Assembly (NCBI GenBank): GCA_963277665.1
Contig: OY728143.1
Span: 231,003,591 to 231,067,590, forward strand
Direction of reading: 5' to 3'
Origin: Viscum album
Taxonomy: Eukaryota > Streptophyta > Magnoliopsida > Santalales > Viscaceae
DNA length: 64,000 nucleotides
Shown here: positions 12,372 through 22,477 of the stretch, one piece after another
Layout of the letters: each line of letters starts with the position of its first letter
Position numbering within the stretch: the stretch's first letter is position 1
Notes under the pieces: model-generated
What the model saw: the letters and a program-made list of their open reading frames with translations, nothing else
Database searches by the model: none
Told to the model about the DNA's origin: nothing
Program-made: the position numbers and the translations under genes

Positions 12372-12881
12372 GCTACGAGGTTATGATAGTCTGGAATTAT
12401 GCATTCCATCATTATGAAAGTGGTTATTGATATTTCATGTGATTATTCGACCAGTAGAATATCCATGTGAATAATTAAATGGCATTATCTCATTTTACTT
12501 TTGCCATATTATGTTGAAGTAAAAGTTTAAAAGGCTTTTGTTTTAGTCATACATTGCCTTAAATTTTTATGTTTCTTTATGAAAGCTTCCGCTATATTGT
12601 TATCCTTACTGAGCATCTGAGCTCACCCTTCCAATTTTTTAAATTTTCCAGGATGTTAAGAAGTATATTATGAATGACCTGCAGGGATAGTATGAGGGGA
12701 TATGAAGACAATATGTTGTTGTAGTTTTGTTTTACTTTATGATGTAATGTAAAACATGTGAATGTATCAAGTCTTTCGAGGTTCTAAACTAATCGGTATT
12801 TCGAGAATTGAACTTTGTGATCATGCCAATGTTACGCAATAATGCACCGACTCTGGGAAACGAGGGTCGGGGCGTTACAGT

Positions 12882-12894
12882 TGGTTTCAGAGGC
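12882..12894 (+). promoter_or_regulatory. Primer binding site (initiator tRNA-Met type), degraded
   Basis: TGGTTTCAGAGGC, two bases after the 5' LTR end, resembles the usual plant LTR-element site TGGTATCAGAGC, with an A-to-T change and an inserted G. Position and sequence both fit a minus-strand primer site. Confidence 0.65.
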
Positions 12895-13384
12895 AGTTTA
12901 TTAATAACCTTGGAATCTAGATTTTGATAAACTCTGATTAGAGAACATAGCCCGAAGATAGACTTTGAGGATTAGTATAGAAGAAATTCCTAGAATTTTG
13001 GTATTATAGAGATTTTTTGAGTTTTCCGAGCAATACATCCCTGTCTGGATATGAGTAGGTAGAGGCAGCTCTAGTACAGATGTACCTAGTGGTACAACCC
13101 GAAAACACCGCTTTGAGCTAGACTCGAACGGGAACTGGTTCATGACAACGGGCCTTACTGCACTCTTGGTTACGACACTCCCGGGGCATATGCTTAGGAT
13201 AATTCTCATTTTCTTTACAAATAATTATGAAGGGTTTATGAGTATATAATCCCTCAGAGAAAACATTTCATTTCATTAATATGGATTATATCCCTAAACT
13301 GTTCAATTTATGTTAAGTGTTTTGAAAGTATGGAATTATGTATTTTGATTCATAAACTAATCTAGTTTATACCGTTGTTTAGAA

Positions 13385-14452
13385 ATGGCACCTAGTGGGA
13401 GGAATGTAAATCGTATCAATGCACACACTCTATGTAGGGATTGTCCCCCTGCTCAAAATAATTATTGTGGATCTGGAGATACAACTAGTTCTGATCAACT
13501 TATCACCATACTGGGACAACTCACTCAGGTTATGAATAATAACATTACTCGTATGGATCACCCTGATCCGCAACGTGGAGTATCAATGTTAGACCGCTTC
13601 ATGAGGCGACAACCACCAACATATAATTGGGGTACAAATCCATAAGTAGCTAAGAAATGGATAAACTCCTTATAGAAAATATTCCACGCCTTGGGGAGTA
13701 GTGAAAGGGAAAAGGTTATCATGGCAGTTTACCGCCTCACTGGAGATGTCGATCAATGGTGGTCATTGATTCAAAACATGAAATAAGATGAAGAAGTATC
13801 TAATATGGAATGGAGGGAGTTCAAAGAGCTTTTCATTGAAAAATACTTCCCTCGTGACCATAGAGCAGATATGGAAAGGCAATTTCTGAGTCTGAGGAAG
13901 AAGGAGGATGAGAATGTTCCAATGTATGAGGCTAACTTTACAAGGTTAGCAAGGCATGCTTCAGATTATATACGTAACCTAAGAAGTAAGATTGATCCTT
14001 TCATTTATGGGATAAAACCATTTCTTCTTCTAGCATTTGTCTCACAAACCTTCTCATCATACGAAGACATTTTCTCATGTGCTATCAAGACAGAAAAGGA
14101 ATTCTCTAAATCTTATGACAATAAGGTAAAGAAAGAGAAGAAGAGAACGGTGGAACAAGAAACAGATAAAGGGAAAAAGGGATAGAAGGATTTTCCAATA
14201 TGTGATAATTGTGGGAAGAATCACCCTGGTACATGCTTAAAAGGAATGAGAGTTTGTTGTAAATGTGGAGAAAAAGGTCACCAGATGCGTGATTGCAAGG
14301 GAAAGAAAGAGGCTATCAATGTTGAATGCTACAATTGTAGAGAAATGGGGCATTATGAAAATGAATTTCCTAATAGTTAAAGAAACATACCTCGGAAGAG
14401 GCCAAGGGATCAAGGCCAATCTTATGATGTGACTACAGTTGAAGCGGAATAA
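13385..14452 (+). pseudogene. gag of the gag-only element (Tekay/Del-like), five in-frame stops
   Basis: One unshifted frame of 355 codons plus a final TAA. It is broken by stops at 13643 (TAA), 13673 (TAG), 13784 (TAA), 14183 (TAG) and 14378 (TAA). The capsid part shows the retrotransposon gag signature WREFKELFIEKYFP (from about 13811), then a block near FLSLRKKEDENVPMYEANFT. The C-terminal part has a Lys/Glu-rich stretch, then CDNCGKNHPGTC (14201-14236), a proper CX2CX4HX4C knuckle CKCGEKGHQMRDC (14258-14296) and a third knuckle whose last Cys has become Phe (14327-14370). This knuckle series is typical of Tekay/Del gag. The start ATG at 13385 follows a short leader. All damage is substitutions, with no frameshift, so the frame was held until recently relative to the rest of the locus. 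No pol frame follows. Confidence 0.85.
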
Positions 14453-14796
14453 TTAATGTATTGGTGCTTTTGGACTCAAGGATTATATTCTGGTTATATG
14501 TATAATTTGATATATATAAGGATTGTACTGCAGTACTTGTTTTCCTTCATTAAGTTATTAATATGATGAAGGTAATCATATTTTTAGTATGTAAAATAAG
14601 ATAAAAATTACTTTGTTTGGGGAATCTGATGTTACAATTGATTTTGGAATTTAGAGACCTTTTAGAGATAGTGTAGATAGAGGTATTATGGATAACTATA
14701 AAGTTTAGAATGGATTATGTTGAACCTTGGATAGTATTTTTTAAGGTTAAAACATTTCTGAAGATTATTTTTGGAATATTATAATACTATAGTTTT
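14453..14796 (+). other. 3' untranslated part of the gag-only element, segment 1
   Basis: Noncoding. It includes a perfect 12-bp palindrome, GTACTGCAGTAC, near 14525. No pol-like translation in any frame. Confidence 0.5.
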
Positions 14797-14931
14797 AGGA
14801 AAAGGACAACCTGCAGGTTAGGGGATAACTCATCGCGTCGGACAAAGCTGCAGGAATCGAACCCACAACCATAGTGCGACAGTCCTTTATTACCTACCAC
14901 TAGCCTACAGGAAGTCCCTGGTTATTGCAAA
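14797..14931 (-). mobile_element. tRNA-derived SINE
   Basis: On the - strand the element reads from about 14931 to 14797. An A-box-like TAGGCTAGTGGTA (14907-14895) is followed about 44 bp later by a perfect RNA polymerase III B box, GGTTCGATTCC (14863-14853). The rest does not fold as a tRNA, and the 3' part ends in a pyrimidine-rich tail. It is flanked by 8-bp direct repeats ATAGTTTT (14789-14796 and 14932-14939), consistent with target duplication. SINEs are transcribed by polymerase III and use LINE enzymes for insertion. It inserted into the noncoding internal region of the gag-only element. The 5' boundary is uncertain by about 10 bp. Confidence 0.72.
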
Positions 14932-14939
14932 ATAGTTTT

Positions 14940-15503
14940 CCAAATATAAATAGTATGTGTTAATATTTTTAACCTTTCATGACGAGGATAAATATAATAT
15001 TTTTGAGTTCTATTACCTTTTTTAGTGAAAGATGAGTTTGTGGTAGATATTAGTTGAAGGTTGAAACTCTACTTGTAAAGCATAAATATATATATACCTA
15101 TCTCTTATTCTATGAATAAATTAATTCTTTAACTTTAGTAAAGGGAGATTAAAACCAAAAAAATTTGTTATCTTAATACCTTATGTCTTGTTGAACTGAT
15201 AATATTTTAAATCAACATAGATTGAAGGCTTTGAGGCCTTCAATTTTACACTTGTTTGTGATTGATGACCTCAATCACTCCCTACAAATATTTATGTTTT
15301 TTATCCAATTAAATTTCTCTAATTTCCACCAATGTTCTCCATATCGAGATCATAATTTGGTGGTTACTTTTTCATTTCCCTTTCCCTCTTATTAAGGTTA
15401 AATTTTATTAACCTTATTTCCGATGTGGGTTTTCCACAAACGTATTTTCTATTTTCAACCGTTTATTTCAAACATAATTTTTAAATTACGAGTAACCAAT
15501 TAT
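14940..15503 (+). other. 3' untranslated part of the gag-only element, segment 2
   Basis: Noncoding. It has two successive perfect inverted repeats: ATTGAAGGC/GCCTTCAAT with a 6-nt loop (15221-15244) and GTGATTG/CAATCAC with a 7-nt loop (15258-15278). They may be structures in the element RNA; no known function. Confidence 0.45.
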
Positions 15504-15519
15504 TGAAGGAGAAGTATAA
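15504..15519 (+). promoter_or_regulatory. Polypurine tract before the 3' LTR
   Basis: 'tgaaggagaagtataa' directly precedes the TG of the 3' LTR at 15520. The GAAGGAGAAG core is the expected plus-strand primer. Confidence 0.6.
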
Positions 15520-18500
15520 TGTAACAACCCAAGATTTCATGATACGCTTCTCTTTCAATAATGCAATAGCTTACATTGTACGCAAGTTCGAGATTCTAGC
15601 ACACCGTGACCAATCAAAGTAGGAGTTATCAATAGTAATACCCACTTTTTGAAATTATATATATATATATTATATTTCAAATGGACTCTATTTTTGGATT
15701 CGGAATATCGAAATTAGCCTATGTTGATTTTTTGGTATTTTTCTGAGAACTTCCAATTTTTTATGAATAGTGAAAAATACTTAAAAACAAATTTTTAATC
15801 AAAATAATTTATAGTGATAAATTATACTATTGAGTGGTTTTAAAGTTTAATTAGAATATATTTTTACAATTTTATCCAATGGTTGTCATTAGAATTAATT
15901 TCACTTTAAAATTGGACATAAACAATTGTCAATCTTTTGATATATATTGTTTCTTAAAAACACGCTAGTTGGTGTGACAATGAGAATTAATTATAAAATT
16001 AATTAATGAAAATTATAGTTGAGATTTTTGTAAATTAGACATAATTTTTTAATTCGGAATATCAATTATAGCTTAGGGTGAAATTTTGGCATTGTTCTGA
16101 AAAACTTCAATTTCTGATGAATAGTGAAACCACTAAGTGGTAGTTAAAAACTGATTTTTCGTTTAAATGAAACATTACCACTTCTGTGATTTTATTTTCA
16201 AAAATCCACATACATGGTTGTCATTAGGATGTAAAATGTGGTTCAATGGGAATAAAATAATGTTTTTGGTGAATAGTAACTTTTAAGTTTAATTAATCGC
16301 GATTAAAGGTAATTAGTGAAAGTTAATGAAAAAATGAGATTATAAAAATATGAAAATACCTTTACACCTTTCCTAACCCTATTGGATGATTCATGGACGA
16401 CCTAGACAATCCATAGGTCAACATGGGGACCCCATGGAGCCACTTTGGTAGGAAAATGACATTAAAAACTTTTTATTTAATGTTAAAATAAAAATGTCAC
16501 AACCATGAGTTATTTTACTAAAACAATTTTAAATGGAGTTATACAATTCATATTTTTGACTATAAATATTAATTAGAAAGCTAAAAATATTTCATACATA
16601 ATGATAATTTTTTATTATTTTTAGACATTAAATAAATTAAATTATTTATGACATCGTCATGATGCAGCGATTACCACATTAATTAACGATTTAAATAAAA
16701 TAAAATAATAATGTAAAATCTAAGACTTAAACTTGTCAAAAACCTATTGGATGAGTATATTTCGAACCCTTATCACCTTAGACTCGAAATATCTAAGTGT
16801 GGGACCTTTAAAATCCGAAACGAATTATATAATAAATTAACATTTCATTACTTTCCAAGAGTGCCCCTCCTCTCCTCTTATAAAAGGCCCCCACCACTAC
16901 CACCTTACTCACACCATCAAGGCCTTTTGGCTCGGACAACATCCTCCAAAATAATCTCTCAACTTCCCTCTATTACTCCTAGAAGCCTCCATTTGGGAAT
17001 AATTCTTCCCAAGTTAGCCTTTGTCACAAATCAAAAAAGAGTTACCCGATTTTAACTTAAAGTCTTCTCTTTTGTAATTTTGTTTTATTTTGCTTCTCCA
17101 ACCCCCAAAACTCATTTTATTCACTTTTTTGTAACAAAAAAATATCCTAAATATACTAGGATGTTTTTATATGAATGATTCGAGCTACACTTACATACAC
17201 CTACATCCAATGGTTAAGGAACATAATGTTTCTGTGGATGGGGAATTTCTGCCTCACGAAATGATGATTGTTCAACACTCATATAACACCTTAAAAGGTG
17301 GCCATTAAGATGTCACTATATTTATATATGATATATGACATTTTTATGTTTTACTTATGCTTCTGTATTTTTCATTTATGGCATACCATTATGGTTTCCA
17401 TTATGTGTAAACACGATATCTTCATTTTAGGAAGTGCGGACTACCGCCCCCTCAAAGTGATATCAATCGTTAATGCCATATGTGGGATGTATAAAGGATG
17501 GAGTAAATGATATGATACATTATATTATACTGGAATTATATTATACCTTTATATAATTATAACTTCATTCCATTAAATACGAAATATAAATGAATGTAGC
17601 GTTCATGCGTACGTACGGCTTACCGTCTCCATGAACGGTGCATTTCATTTCTTACCTCTAAATGTTACGTAATATTATGAATGAATGTATATACTAGATA
17701 TATATGATATATATGATATCTAAATCATGAATATAATTATGGAGATAAGGTATATTCTACCACATAAACAACTTGTAAATATAAGAAGTTTATTGTTGAC
17801 TCAAGTACCAAAGATCGACAAAACGACCATTATTAACTTAAATGACTACATAATTTTCATAACATTTTAATAAGTGATATAAAAGGGATATTTTACTTGA
17901 AAAATGTTCTTAAGAAAGTAGATATTAACTCTAGTTTATTATTCAAGAGATTAAATAACGGTCGAGTCAAATCGGACACGAGGTAAGGAAACTTCTTTAC
18001 CCAATTTATATTCTTTGGGTTAATCTCCTAGTTTCAAATTATGTCATGATATTATTATTTCCTATATTGTATTTGTACATATTTTATGTGTACTTATAGT
18101 GAATACACATAATAAATTTATTTTATTTAAAAAAATGATCTTTGTAAGGGACTTCGTCTCAATCTCCTTTCATTGAGGCATATTTTGTTTTATACACAAC
18201 TTTCTTTTATACGGTGTATAAACCCCTTTGAATGTTACATTTATTCACAAGGTTATCTTTATAATTATGTGATTTTTAAATGATTTCAAAAAAAATATAT
18301 TTCTATCAAATATATGAAAATCCAGTGCAAATTTATACCTATTTAACGCAAGCTTAAAAATGTTTTCAGAAAACCCGACTCTCGAGTGTGGTAGATAGGA
18401 AGGGATTGGTAGTGGACCCATCATTGCCTGTAATTAATCGAGAAGTCTCAGAATTAGTTATTTTGTTTTCAGAAGCTTTCATAATGTTTCCAGAAAAACA

Positions 18501-19144
18501 CTGGAGTATATTTGAGCAATTTTAAACGTAAGTATCTTCTAAAAAATTTGCATCGGTAGGTCTCATGAGACAAACTTGTGTCTTGGCACGAGGCCTTGTC
18601 AAAATCTTGTTTGTAGTCTTGGCACGAGGCCATGGCTATGAGGTTATGATAGTTTGGAATTATGCATTCCATCATTATGAAAGTGATTATTGATATTTCA
18701 TGGGATTATTCGACCAGTAGAATATCCATGTGAATAATTAAATCGTATTATCTCATTTTACTTTTGCCATATTATGTTGAAGTTCAAGTTTAAAAGGCTT
18801 TTGTTTTAGTCATACATTGCCTTAAATGTTTATGTTTATTTATCAAAGCTTCCTCTATATTATTATCCTTACTGATCATCTGAGTTCACCCCTTCAAATG
18901 TTTTAATTTTTCCTGGATGTGAAGAAGTATATTATGAATGACCTACAGGGATAGTATGAGGGGATATGAAGACAAGATGTTGTTTTAGTTTTGTTTTAAT
19001 TTATGATGTAATGTAAAACTTGTGAATGTATCTAGTGTTTCAAGGCTACTAAACTAATCAGTCTTTCGAGACTTGATCTTTGTGATCATGCCAATGGTAC
19101 GCAATAATGCATCGAATCTGGGTAAGTGGGGTCGGGGCGTTACA
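15520..19144 (+). repeat. 3' LTR of the gag-only element (3625 bp)
   Basis: Matches 9252-12879 end to end, with scattered substitutions and small indels. It keeps the TATA box (16879-16885), the three phased motifs (cores near 17249, 17445 and 17624), the perfect inverted repeat (17601-17637) and the terminal 'gtcggggcgttaca'. Followed by TTTTT, then the Tat RT continuation. Confidence 0.9.
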
Positions 19145-20160
19145 TTTTTAATATGGATTCTCGCTTCTGATTACAGATATTCTGATTGATGTGATGGTTG
19201 GGTATCAAGACTTTCCCATCATGGATCTTTATTCAAGATAAAACCAAATTCATCTGTCCAATGAAGAAGAGGAAACCACCCATTTTAGATCACCTCAATT
19301 ATTATATTTCGACAATGTGACACCCTTAAGATTGAAGAATGGTTGAACAACACACTAGCATTCAATACACCACATCTTCAAACCCTTTTTAAGAATGTTT
19401 TGTTAAATACTATATCAATGATCTGGTGCTTAAATCTCTATGATTCTCAAACCACCAAGATGAAATTGTAACCATCTTTGATAAATTGAAACATAATATC
19501 CTAAAAATTAACCCCTCAGAATGTCCATTTGGCATTACCCTGGTGAAATTTCTTAGCTTTATAGTACTCCATCACGGAGTCAAATTATACCGTAAAAAGA
19601 AAATTTATATCCTTACCATGGCACATATTATAAAAGTCAAATATTATAAAGGACTTCAAGGACATATGGCCCATATTACACACTTTATATATAACCATGT
19701 AGAAAATTTTTATCACTTGATAAGGTTGATCAAAAAGTGGGTTACATATCAGTGACATGTTAACTCTCGGGAATCATTTAACAGTATTAATAAATAATAT
19801 TTGATTCCACTAGTGTTGATTACCCCTATTTAATGAAGAATGCCCATTTTGTATGTAACAATCCTAGAGAGATCATTAGGTACCATTATCATAGAAAAAA
19901 ACAGAAGGAGAAAAATATCATTAATTACATTAGTTGAATCATGATAGACATTGAGACATGTTATTCAGATATCGATAATATCTATCTATCTCTATTCTAT
20001 TTAGTCCAAAAATAGATACATTACCATAGAATGATGAGTTATGTATGGTTACTCATGTCAACCTAATCAAATCCATTATCATCCATCCTATGTTGATCAA
20101 TCATCTATAATGATTCTCAATCATTATAAAGTAGTTTGATATTTATTTTGTGCCTCAGAA
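19145..20160 (+). pseudogene. Tat/Ogre reverse transcriptase, continuation
   Basis: Takes up RT where 9251 left off. LLITDILIDVMVGYQDFPIMD (from about 19167, 21 residues, quoted in part) matches the FPLPITD-[IL]-[IL]-D…F-x-FMDG strand of Tat RT. Then come an EEET-x-F block (about 19265), 'RLKNG' for the conserved GLKNA, and HSIHHIFKPFL. The catalytic YVDD box reads YINDLVLKS at 19411-19437, so its first Asp is Asn. An open stretch at 19486-19755 reads HNILKINPSECPFGITLVKF, the thumb motif NL-x-[ML]NP-x-KC-x-FGV. The connection region follows (KGLQGHMAHITHFIYNH). Many stops; inactive. Confidence 0.78.
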
Positions 20161-20640
20161 AGCTGTAAAAGGATAGGCTTTGTCAAAAGTACTTATATAA
20201 CATACCTCAGTAGAAATGATATCATTGGATACTAAATTTACCAATAAAGAGATATTCTCTATTCATGAGGGCCCCCAGAAATGGGAGATTTATTTTGATG
20301 GCGCATCTTGAAACCCAACATCAAGAAGGATGTAAGAACCCAATCTCAACAAATTTAGTCTAGGAGTCATTCTCATTTCCCCAGTAAAGGAGGTCTTACC
20401 CTAATCCTTCATAACGTTAGAAGGGTGCATGAAAAATGAAGCACAATATCATGCCCTCATCATGGGAATAAATATTTCACATTAGGTAAAATTAAATAAC
20501 TTGAAGATAAATGGAAATTCGTAATTGGACATCAAGATGGTCAAGGGAGATTATTCTATCAGAAAATAAAAGTTGATCCCCCTACTTGACTATGGATGAG
20601 GATTAATTTATGAATTCCTTTTGAATTTCTCTTTGGATTA
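20161..20640 (+). pseudogene. Tat/Ogre RNase H remnant
   Basis: WEIYFDGAS at 20282-20308 is the first RNase H strand with its catalytic Asp. It is followed in register by GVILISPVKEVLP (about 20358) and EGCMKNEAQYHALIMG (about 20420-20470), the decayed form of …E-G-C-S-NNEAEYEALI-x-GL. Order and spacing match the Tat RNase H, which removes the RNA strand during reverse transcription. The final Asp block is not readable. Confidence 0.72.
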
Positions 20641-22120
20641 CTTACTTCACTCACAAACATCCAAATTAGTTTCCCTATAAAATGTAGCTACATATTTTGA
20701 AGATCCATACTAGAATGAAACAGTCATTAGCACTACACACTATCGAATGGGGGAACATGTTATCTAGGATAACATGCAATAGATCGGTGAAGTCAATCCC
20801 ATCCCAGAACCAGAGGGTGATTTGAACAGTTAGATGAAACCCATTATATACCAACATCAAAATAAATTAATCGATCCAGAAATAGAAGGTAAAGAGAAAA
20901 TATGATGGCGACCAATTAAATTTGGTCTTTATAATGAAAAAATCATCAAATAGTATTCTATATGTCGGGCCTTGATGGGGCCTATATTAGGTGAATTAAA
21001 GGGGAAGAGACCATTGCAGTCATAAAAAAACTATCAAACTAGAGCCTATGGTTCCCACCATCCAGGGTTCAATATTTCACAGAAAATCCAGTGGCATGGT
21101 TATTACTATCCAAAAATGACATAGGATTAAGTGAAATTAAATATTATGTTTCATTCCTATTAGGTACATTCCCTCTTTATTCATCATCTCCCTAAGTTTC
21201 TTCACACTGCCAATTACTCATGGCCAATTTCTATATGGGTAATGGACATCAAGAGAGCATATCCTCCTATAAAAGACAACCAGTTCATGTGTATTATCAT
21301 TGAAACTGACTTCTTATACAATTGAGTTTAAGTACTACCCCTAAAATATGTTGGGGTAGGGAATATTGTCAGGTTTGTGAGAGTCAACATCACCACTTGG
21401 TTTGGAATCCCTCATATGATATCAATGTATAATAGAACCATATTTTTCATTGATGTGTTGGAAAGGATGTATCAGGAATATAAAATCAAGTCCAACCATT
21501 CATATCATTATCATGTAGTGGATAATGGACATATATATGTATTCAACAATTCTTTATCTAAATTATTCTAAAATAAGGTAGATAAGTATAAAAAATCATT
21601 GTTGGAAATGATTTATAAATCCTTTTGTACTTAGTGGAATATAACCCACACTACCACACAAGTTAACCCATACTCATTAATATACATGATAGAGGTTGTC
21701 CTTCCATTGAGGTTCAATTTCCCTTTCTTTTTTTTCCACATGTGAGAAGTTTTCAACAGTAAAGAAGTATCAAAAGTGGCTAGATGATTTAGAGAAAGTT
21801 TATGATAAGAGATTTTATACCATGAATCATTTGGATGTCCACTAAAACTATATTACATAAGTCATTGACAAAAAAATTCACCTTCGATCATTCCTTGAGT
21901 GAGAGATGGTGATGGACTTTAAAACATTGATGATACCCAGAATGAAACCTCCAATAATTGATCCAAAGTGGGAGGGACCTTATTTCATACACAAATTATA
22001 CAATAATGGATCTTATTCATGTATCTCAAGGGACAGATAGTGAATCATATTACCCACAAACATATGGTTCTCGATGAAATACTCAGTGTAATCACATGAC
22101 AGTCATCCAAATAACATGAA
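20641..22120 (+). pseudogene. Tat/Ogre integrase remnant
   Basis: The zinc-domain region retains WHGYYYPKMT (about 21091-21120), but its cysteines are gone. The catalytic core continues as WVMDIK…PIKDNQFMCIIIETDF (about 21236-21315) and an open stretch 21377-21571 containing WFGIPHMIS and DNGHIYVFNNSL. These correspond to RFGVP-x-[TS]-[IL]-[IV] and NGQAEA-x-N-K. The second Asp (MYNR in place of TDQG) and the Glu (NGHIYV in place of NGQAEA) of the D,D-E triad are both lost. Further down, PYSLIYMIEVVLPL (about 21680) and KWEGPY (about 21970) represent the YG-[ML]-EAVLP and WEGPY blocks near the C-terminus. Order and strand continue the RNase H. It cannot be functional. Confidence 0.75.
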
Positions 22121-22477
22121 GATAAACTACAAGGAAAAATTCATTTCTTCATGACATTAAACTGTATAGTAAAAATCCTCAATAAATAAATTTAAATATA
22201 ACCTTTCTCTATTACATAAAAATGGGATGTCATGTGTTGTAATTGTAATAATTTTCAAATTCATCATCAAAGAAAAAAACACCCCTGACATTGATCTTCT
22301 ACTAGGAAATGCTACAAAACTATGTATGACATGATTCTCATTCTCATAGGTTATGTAGAAATGCTCATGTCCCATATATTGGGTCTAGCCTCATCATTAA
22401 TTCATTTACCTTTGGCATCATGAAACCATCCCTTGTGAAATATGTGATGATATTTTGTGTGGAAATGGGTGTCTATG
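22121..22477. other. Spacer behind Tat pol, left of the solo LTR
   Basis: No coding or structural signal. It ends with CTATG (22473-22477), the left copy of the target duplication of the solo LTR. Confidence 0.4.

Larger units (their letters stand above)
9252..12879 (+). repeat. 5' LTR of the gag-only element (3628 bp)
   Basis: Nearly colinear with 15520-19144. It begins 'tgtaacacccc' and ends 'ggtcggggcgttaca', as chromovirus LTRs commonly do. A strong TATA box lies at 10612-10618. Three motif copies follow at ~180-195-bp spacing (see separate entries). A 19-bp direct repeat, 'gtcttggcacgaggccttg', occurs at 12317 and 12353, and the 'cttactgagcatctgagctc' block is near 12605. Small ORFs such as 10594-10788 are present in both LTRs but have no coding signature. 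Confidence 0.9.
9252..19144 (+). mobile_element. Complete gag-only (TR-GAG-like) LTR retrotransposon, nested in Tat RT
   Basis: Two direct LTRs (9252-12879 and 15520-19144) start with TGTAAC and end with GTTACA, and flank a 2640-bp internal region. The internal region has a primer binding site, one gag gene, a SINE and a polypurine tract. No protease, RT or integrase is present. It is therefore a non-autonomous element of the gag-only kind described in plants as TR-GAG; the zinc-knuckle pattern of its gag and its LTR structure place it near the Tekay/Del chromoviruses. Flanks are GTTTT on the left (9247-9251) and TTTTT on the right (19145-19149), a 5-bp target duplication with one change. The target is the RT gene of the older Tat element. 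In segments I aligned, the two LTRs differ at roughly one position in ten to twenty. Confidence 0.85.

Noticed and set aside
12901..13209. 102-codon antisense ORF between the 5' LTR and gag
   Set aside because: Opposite to the element's leader, and the translation has no domain signature. Likely chance.
14523..14536. 12-bp palindrome GTACTGCAGTAC as an operator site
   Set aside because: Isolated palindrome in noncoding retroelement DNA; could occur by chance and has no partner.
14850..14910. Possible tRNA gene on the - strand
   Set aside because: Only the A and B boxes resemble a tRNA. No acceptor or anticodon stem forms, and flanking repeats indicate a SINE.
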